NCBI GenBank assembly: GCA_032718475.1 | Contig: JAUCBJ010003380.1 | Span: 1 to 22,500 of the forward strand | From: Nemertoderma westbladi | Lineage: Eukaryota; Xenacoelomorpha; Nemertodermatida; Nemertodermatidae | DNA: 22,500 nucleotides | Reading direction: 5' to 3' | Part shown: positions 18,930 through 22,500 of the stretch, in pieces | How positions within the stretch are numbered: the stretch's first letter is position 1 | Layout of the letters: each line of letters opens with the position of its first letter | Program-made: the position numbers and the translations under genes | The notes under the pieces: model-generated | Told to the model about the DNA's origin: nothing | The model's database searches: none | Seen by the model: only the letters and a program-made list of their open reading frames with translations

Positions 18930-19445
18930 TTGATTGGCAACAGCGGTAATCCTATCCAATATATCTATTGCGTAGCTATTCATACTTAAACAAAATGTTC
19001 CAGAACATATCCAATGAAAAACTAGTATAATATCCAAATCCATAAAACCAAAATTAAATATAAAACTGCACCAGCATCCCACCACCAATCAGAACAAAAC
19101 AATTAAGACAATAAAATTTAACATACAATTAAAAATGGTGCACCGTGAATTAATAATGGTCTGCGAGGTCATTCCCCCGCAGACCCGCACCATCCCCAAA
19201 GCCCAGCGCCCTCCAGGGACGCTGGCCACCACGCAGAAAGAGGGAGTTAGAGCGGAGGAGCGCGAACTGAAGCCGCCTCCGAACTCCCCCGAGAACCCAG
19301 AACATTGTGTATTTATTAAATAGAATAAATGGCATCTAGCGAACAATAATTCTTGCAATCTTTGAACGCCTATATCTCAGCTGTTTTTCAACGAAATTCA
19401 GATATTGTTACATATTTGGAATCCTTGCAACGCAACGCTTTTAAA
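18930..19445 (+). repeat. Foldback-family fragment (centre and right arm), split by an insertion
   Basis: Matches about 12265-12450 of the intron 4 element: GTAGCTATTCATAC.TAAACAAAATGTTCCAGAA, then after the insertion TTGTGTATTTATTAAATAGAATAAA.., TATCTCAGCT and ACGA.ATTCAGAT. Confidence 0.7.
19009..19296 (-). mobile_element. 288-bp insertion with 9-bp target site duplication
   Basis: CCAGAACAT occurs at 19000-19008 and 19297-19305, exactly where the foldback sequence is interrupted. The insert is two-sided in composition: a G+C-rich block (19165-19296) and an A+T-rich block (19009-19135), like a 5'-truncated retroelement reading on the minus strand with its 3' UTR at the left. A 62-codon plus-strand ORF and minus-strand ORFs over the G+C-rich block match nothing I know. 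Confidence 0.75.
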
Positions 19446-19660
19446 TGATATGAAAAAATTACGACTAATGTGAAGAATGTCCACGATACGGGGGGTTCGA
19501 TCGAAAAAAGCATAAAAAGTAAAGTTTAGAAGCGTTGATCAAGGTTAATATTATTACTTGAATTTCATAAAACCATAGGAAAACATTCAAAGGATTCAAG
19601 ATTCGAAAACATACTCATTAATAAAATATCGGAGTCAATTGTCCGGGGGGCAATTGAGTC

Positions 19661-19732
19661 ATTCAGTGGATCAGTTAGTAGAGCGTGGAACTTGGTCTAG
19701 GTCTAGGTCGCGAGTTCAATCCCTCTTTCCGG
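19661..19732 (+). mobile_element. tRNA-like sequence (SINE head or tRNA pseudogene)
   Basis: GGATCAGTTAGTAGAGCG resembles a tRNA D-arm (GATC/GAGC around AGTTAGTA), and GAGTTCAATCCC resembles a B box. The anticodon region is disturbed by a GGTCTA duplication and no proper acceptor stem forms. A small hairpin (TCAATTG/CAATTGA) lies directly before it. Confidence 0.5.
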
Positions 19733-20583
19733 TGAACTGTTCTTGGTAGTAAGCCATACAAGTAGACAGTTCATGCGTTAGTAGACGCGGACCTTTGCGC
19801 GATTTCACGCTTGTTTGTTATCATCCTCCTCAGACATGTGATAAGACATATTCCTTCTCCTCGACATTCGAAACATTGAAGATACAGTATATCCTCACAG
19901 TGTTATAGAACTTATCAAACCCCTAAATCGTAAAAATGTTGCGAACCATTTTGGTGCTGACAAATTTCACATTTATAAGATTTCGATGGAAATATGTATG
20001 AAATTATACATGTATCTAGTAGAGTTGTTGTCCAATGCCTATGCTTATTAATATAACGCATAATATTTTTTTTTTATGTTATTTTCAAGTCGGTGTGAAA
20101 TAAAGTAAAACTTATCCCTTATAACCTAAAACACAAAAAAAAAACAAGTAGTTACTTAAGCACTCTAGTTAAATAACTCAAGTTAGTTGGAGGATAGGAA
20201 TAACGCAAAGTCACAGATTGTAGCAGATAATTTACGATTATTAAATAAATCTGACACCCTGCCATATGCGAGGTGGTGACGTTTCTTATACAGTTGTATA
20301 TATAGTTGGTTCGTTCAACACACTCCACGTCACGGCCACGGGTCTTATAGTTTTTATTAATATCTATCAATTATTTTGTTAACAGAAAAGTCGGAAATAT
20401 TGAGAAAAAAAGCAACAGTAAATCAAGGTAGGCTAAAATACTATATTAAACGCTTTATTATGACGCTCTATTTGCTCCGGACAGAGGAGCACTACTGCAA
20501 AGTAAAACAAAGTCTCCAGTATATTTTTAGTCAGAAATTTCCTATATTAAGTTAACAGTCAAAAAAAGAATCAGGGCGGGAAA
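19733..20583. other. Non-coding stretch
   Basis: AT-rich sequence with short A and T runs. I see no ORF worth calling; the 72-codon minus frame at 20152-20370 has no recognisable features. Confidence 0.4.
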
Positions 20584-20885
20584 ACTGGACGCAAAACCCG
20601 CCTTGGCGAATTAATATCCCGTCTCAATGTTAAATTCTCAATTTAGGGAAAGGAGCAGGTTACAGCGGCACGTTGTTTTAGCCAAAACAATAAACTAAAC
20701 ACAAGCAGCCTTAACATCATTATGCCCTATAGTGAGGAGTCTGTTACAGTAGGCCTACTACTGTTTGAGTCTATATTCTTTCTGAGGAAAAACAATAAAC
20801 TAAACACAATAAGGTTACAGTTTTATTTTTGAGAGCAATCAGTTATTATTCCCCTGGAGAGGGATGAATTTTTATTGCGTCCAGT
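20584..20885. mobile_element. MITE copy B (ACTGGACGCAA terminal inverted repeats)
   Basis: Begins ACTGGACGCAAAACCCGCC and ends TTATTGCGTCCAGT. It matches copy A at 1534-1750 throughout. It differs by an insertion of about 90 bp bounded by a duplicated AACAATAAACTAAACACAA, so the longer copy arose by local duplication or a nested insertion. Confidence 0.8.
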
Positions 20886-21017
20886 AATGAATTATCCAAT
20901 AAACATCCGCAGGTTTAAAAGAAAATCCCTGGAATGATGACTTCGGCACAGAGATTAGCGGTTATTTACTTATTTTGTTTTGGTGTTTTGACATTTGCAG
21001 AACGCAGGTAGAGTATA

Positions 21018-21100
21018 ACAACACGAAGTGGGGCCTTCGCGCAGCACGTGACTTAAATTTAATTTAAGTACTAATTCGAAAGTATTACTGTATTAGGATA
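21018..21100 (+). repeat. Dispersed repeat shared with intron 1
   Basis: ACGAAGTGGGGCCTTCGCGCAGCACG followed by TTCGAAAGTATTACTGTATTAGGATATTA resembles 4100-4165 (CGTTCGTGGGACCTTCACGCAGCACG.., AGAAAGTACTGTATACTAAACTC). Family unknown. Confidence 0.45.
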
Positions 21101-21450
21101 TTATTGGAATGTGGTGTGGAATATTAGGAATGTATATGAATCAGCAGTCCGGTAGAGGTTTACATATTTAAAAGAACTGCCGAAATATAAGTTATAATGA
21201 GTATTATTTGTTATGATTTCTACCATTATATTCTTCCACGCACGCAAAGTTCCTAGTCCTATAGGTCCAATCAAAACATTCTGTATATTGCCAATGGTTC
21301 AACGTAATCAAAGAGACGACTCTAGACACGCACGCAGCCAATCCCAGTGAAAAATGCACGCAAATAAGTAGTCATAAGTGATAATTCTAGAAAGGCTTTT
21401 CTGCGAATGTAGGCTATTGTGTAATTCATTTCAGTACCGGTCTGCCTAAC

Positions 21451-21695
21451 TGTCTGCACCAGGTGTCTGCACCAGGTGTCTGCACCAGGTGTCTGCACTA
21501 GGTGTCTGCACCAGGTGTCTGCACCAGGTGTCTGCACCAGGTGTCTGCACCAGGTGTCTGCACCCACCAGGTGTCTGCACCAGGTGTCTGCACCAGGTGT
21601 CTGCACCAGGTGTCTGCACCAGGTGTCTGCACCAGGTGTCTGCACCAGTTGTCTGCACCAGGTGTCTGCACCAGGTGTCTGCACCAGGTGTCTGC
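21451..21695 (+). repeat. 13-bp minisatellite (~19 units) of CACCAGGTGTCTG
   Basis: Near-perfect units of CACCAGGTGTCTG. Variants: one CACTAGGTG, one CACCAGTTG and one 4-bp CACC insertion near 21563. CACCAGGTG is itself a near-palindrome. ORFs across the array (Cys-rich on both strands) follow from the repetition and are not genes. Confidence 0.95.
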
Positions 21696-21836
21696 TTAAC
21701 GTTTACACCCCAATTCCGCTTGGTTTATATCTTGATTATCAATAAAATAGTAACGTGAAATATTTATGGAGCGTATATTTGAGAATGTTGAAATAATGCG
21801 TTTAGTAGTGTGACCAGCGTCTTGAATTTCCGCTTA

Positions 21837-22500
21837 CCTCTAGCGGCAGACTGGAGAAATGCAGATCGACCACCTTCCTCAGAAAGACGCAGCATGTGCT
21901 CTAGTACATATGCCAATATTCACTTTAAATAAATTAATATCAAGGAATTGGGGACAGTTATACATTTCGCCCTCTAGCGGCAGACTGGAGGACTCCAGAC
22001 CGTTTACTGCCCACCAAAGACTCAGGCCGACTTCTACTACATATCTGCTATGTTTCAGCTTGAACGGATCATAAATAACGAGATGGGAGAAAGATTTGAC
22101 TTTCAAACATTTCGCCCTCTAGCGGCAGACTGAAGAACTGCACACGGATTAGCCTTCAATTCAATTCAATTCAATTCCTTCTTTCAAAGTCACAGCTAAT
22201 GGTCTAGTACATATCTGCCAAATTTCAGCATAAATGGATTAAAAGCAAATAAATGGGAGGACATTTAACGTTTAGACATGTGGCCCTCTAGCAGGAGACT
22301 ATTGCTCTGATGGTGTCTCACGTCTCAACTTTAGCTCATATTGATACCTACAAATTTTCAACTTGGCAGCTTTAAATCCGACAAAGTTATTAGCATGTCA
22401 AAATCGTAACGACGACAACGATTTCACTTTCAGACCTTTGGCCCTCTAGCGGCAGACTGGAGAACTGCAGATGGATTCGCCTCCTTTGAAAGTCACAGCT
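21837..22500 (+). repeat. ~155-bp tandem repeat, at least five units, running off the window
   Basis: Units start CCTCTAGCGGCAGACTGGAG at 21837, 21971, 22126, 22285 (variant CCTCTAGCAGGAG) and 22443. The starting block is the best conserved part; downstream blocks (GAAAGTCACAGCTAATGGTCTAGTACATATCTGCCAAATTTCAGC) are shared loosely. The third unit contains an (AATTC)n run (22156-22178). Confidence 0.88.

Noticed and set aside
21451-21695. CRISPR-like regular array
   Set aside because: The 13-bp units are directly adjacent with no spacers, and the genome is eukaryotic; it is a minisatellite.

Overview
The window reads as invertebrate animal nuclear DNA. It is AT-rich, genes are split by long introns with GT..AG splice sites, and the space between exons is filled with LINE, SINE, MITE and foldback-type repeats, minisatellites and simple repeats. 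No prokaryotic operon features are seen. The species cannot be named from sequence alone; the repeat style (TAGGCCTA-rich stretches, a LINE with an (ATT)n tail, tRNA-derived SINE heads) suggests a marine invertebrate.

The one clearly functional gene is a plus-strand fatty-acid elongase of the ELOVL family. I could assemble it as six coding exons (3008-3038, 5472-5659, 7132-7269, 11412-11526, 13391-13518, 15124-15372), all with consensus splice sites and compatible phases. Together they give a 282-residue protein with all four ELOVL signature motifs and a C-terminal KKYQ ER-retrieval signal. The gene fills about 12.4 kb, and its introns hold most of the repeats. Intron 1 has a G+C-rich island of stacked hairpins and a 146-bp duplication. 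Intron 2 has a 350-bp tandem duplication. Intron 3 has a 30-bp coding-like minisatellite running into a decayed LINE. Intron 4 has a ~900-bp foldback element with a SINE beside it. Intron 5 has a TIR-flanked composite with an 8-unit array made from a MITE segment.

Downstream (15.4-19.5 kb) is a second, quite different locus on the minus strand: an unrecognised intronless reading frame, richer in G+C than its surroundings, with a C-x2-C-x16-C-x2-H zinc-type motif. It is interrupted by a 758-bp 5'-truncated LINE with an 8-bp target duplication; without the insert the frame is continuous. The frame then runs straight into an 18-bp minisatellite that would give it a long Trp/Leu/Phe-rich hexapeptide tail. 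Fragments of the foldback family found in intron 4 lie on both sides of this locus, so it may be cargo of a large foldback-type element or an old viral insertion. This is the best candidate for something undescribed.

From 19.5 to 22.5 kb there is no gene I can support. The region holds a tRNA-like SINE head, a second copy of the MITE seen at 1.5 kb, a 13-bp minisatellite in which nearly every unit carries a CAGGTG E-box, and at the right edge a ~155-bp tandem repeat in which every unit carries a CTCF-like core.
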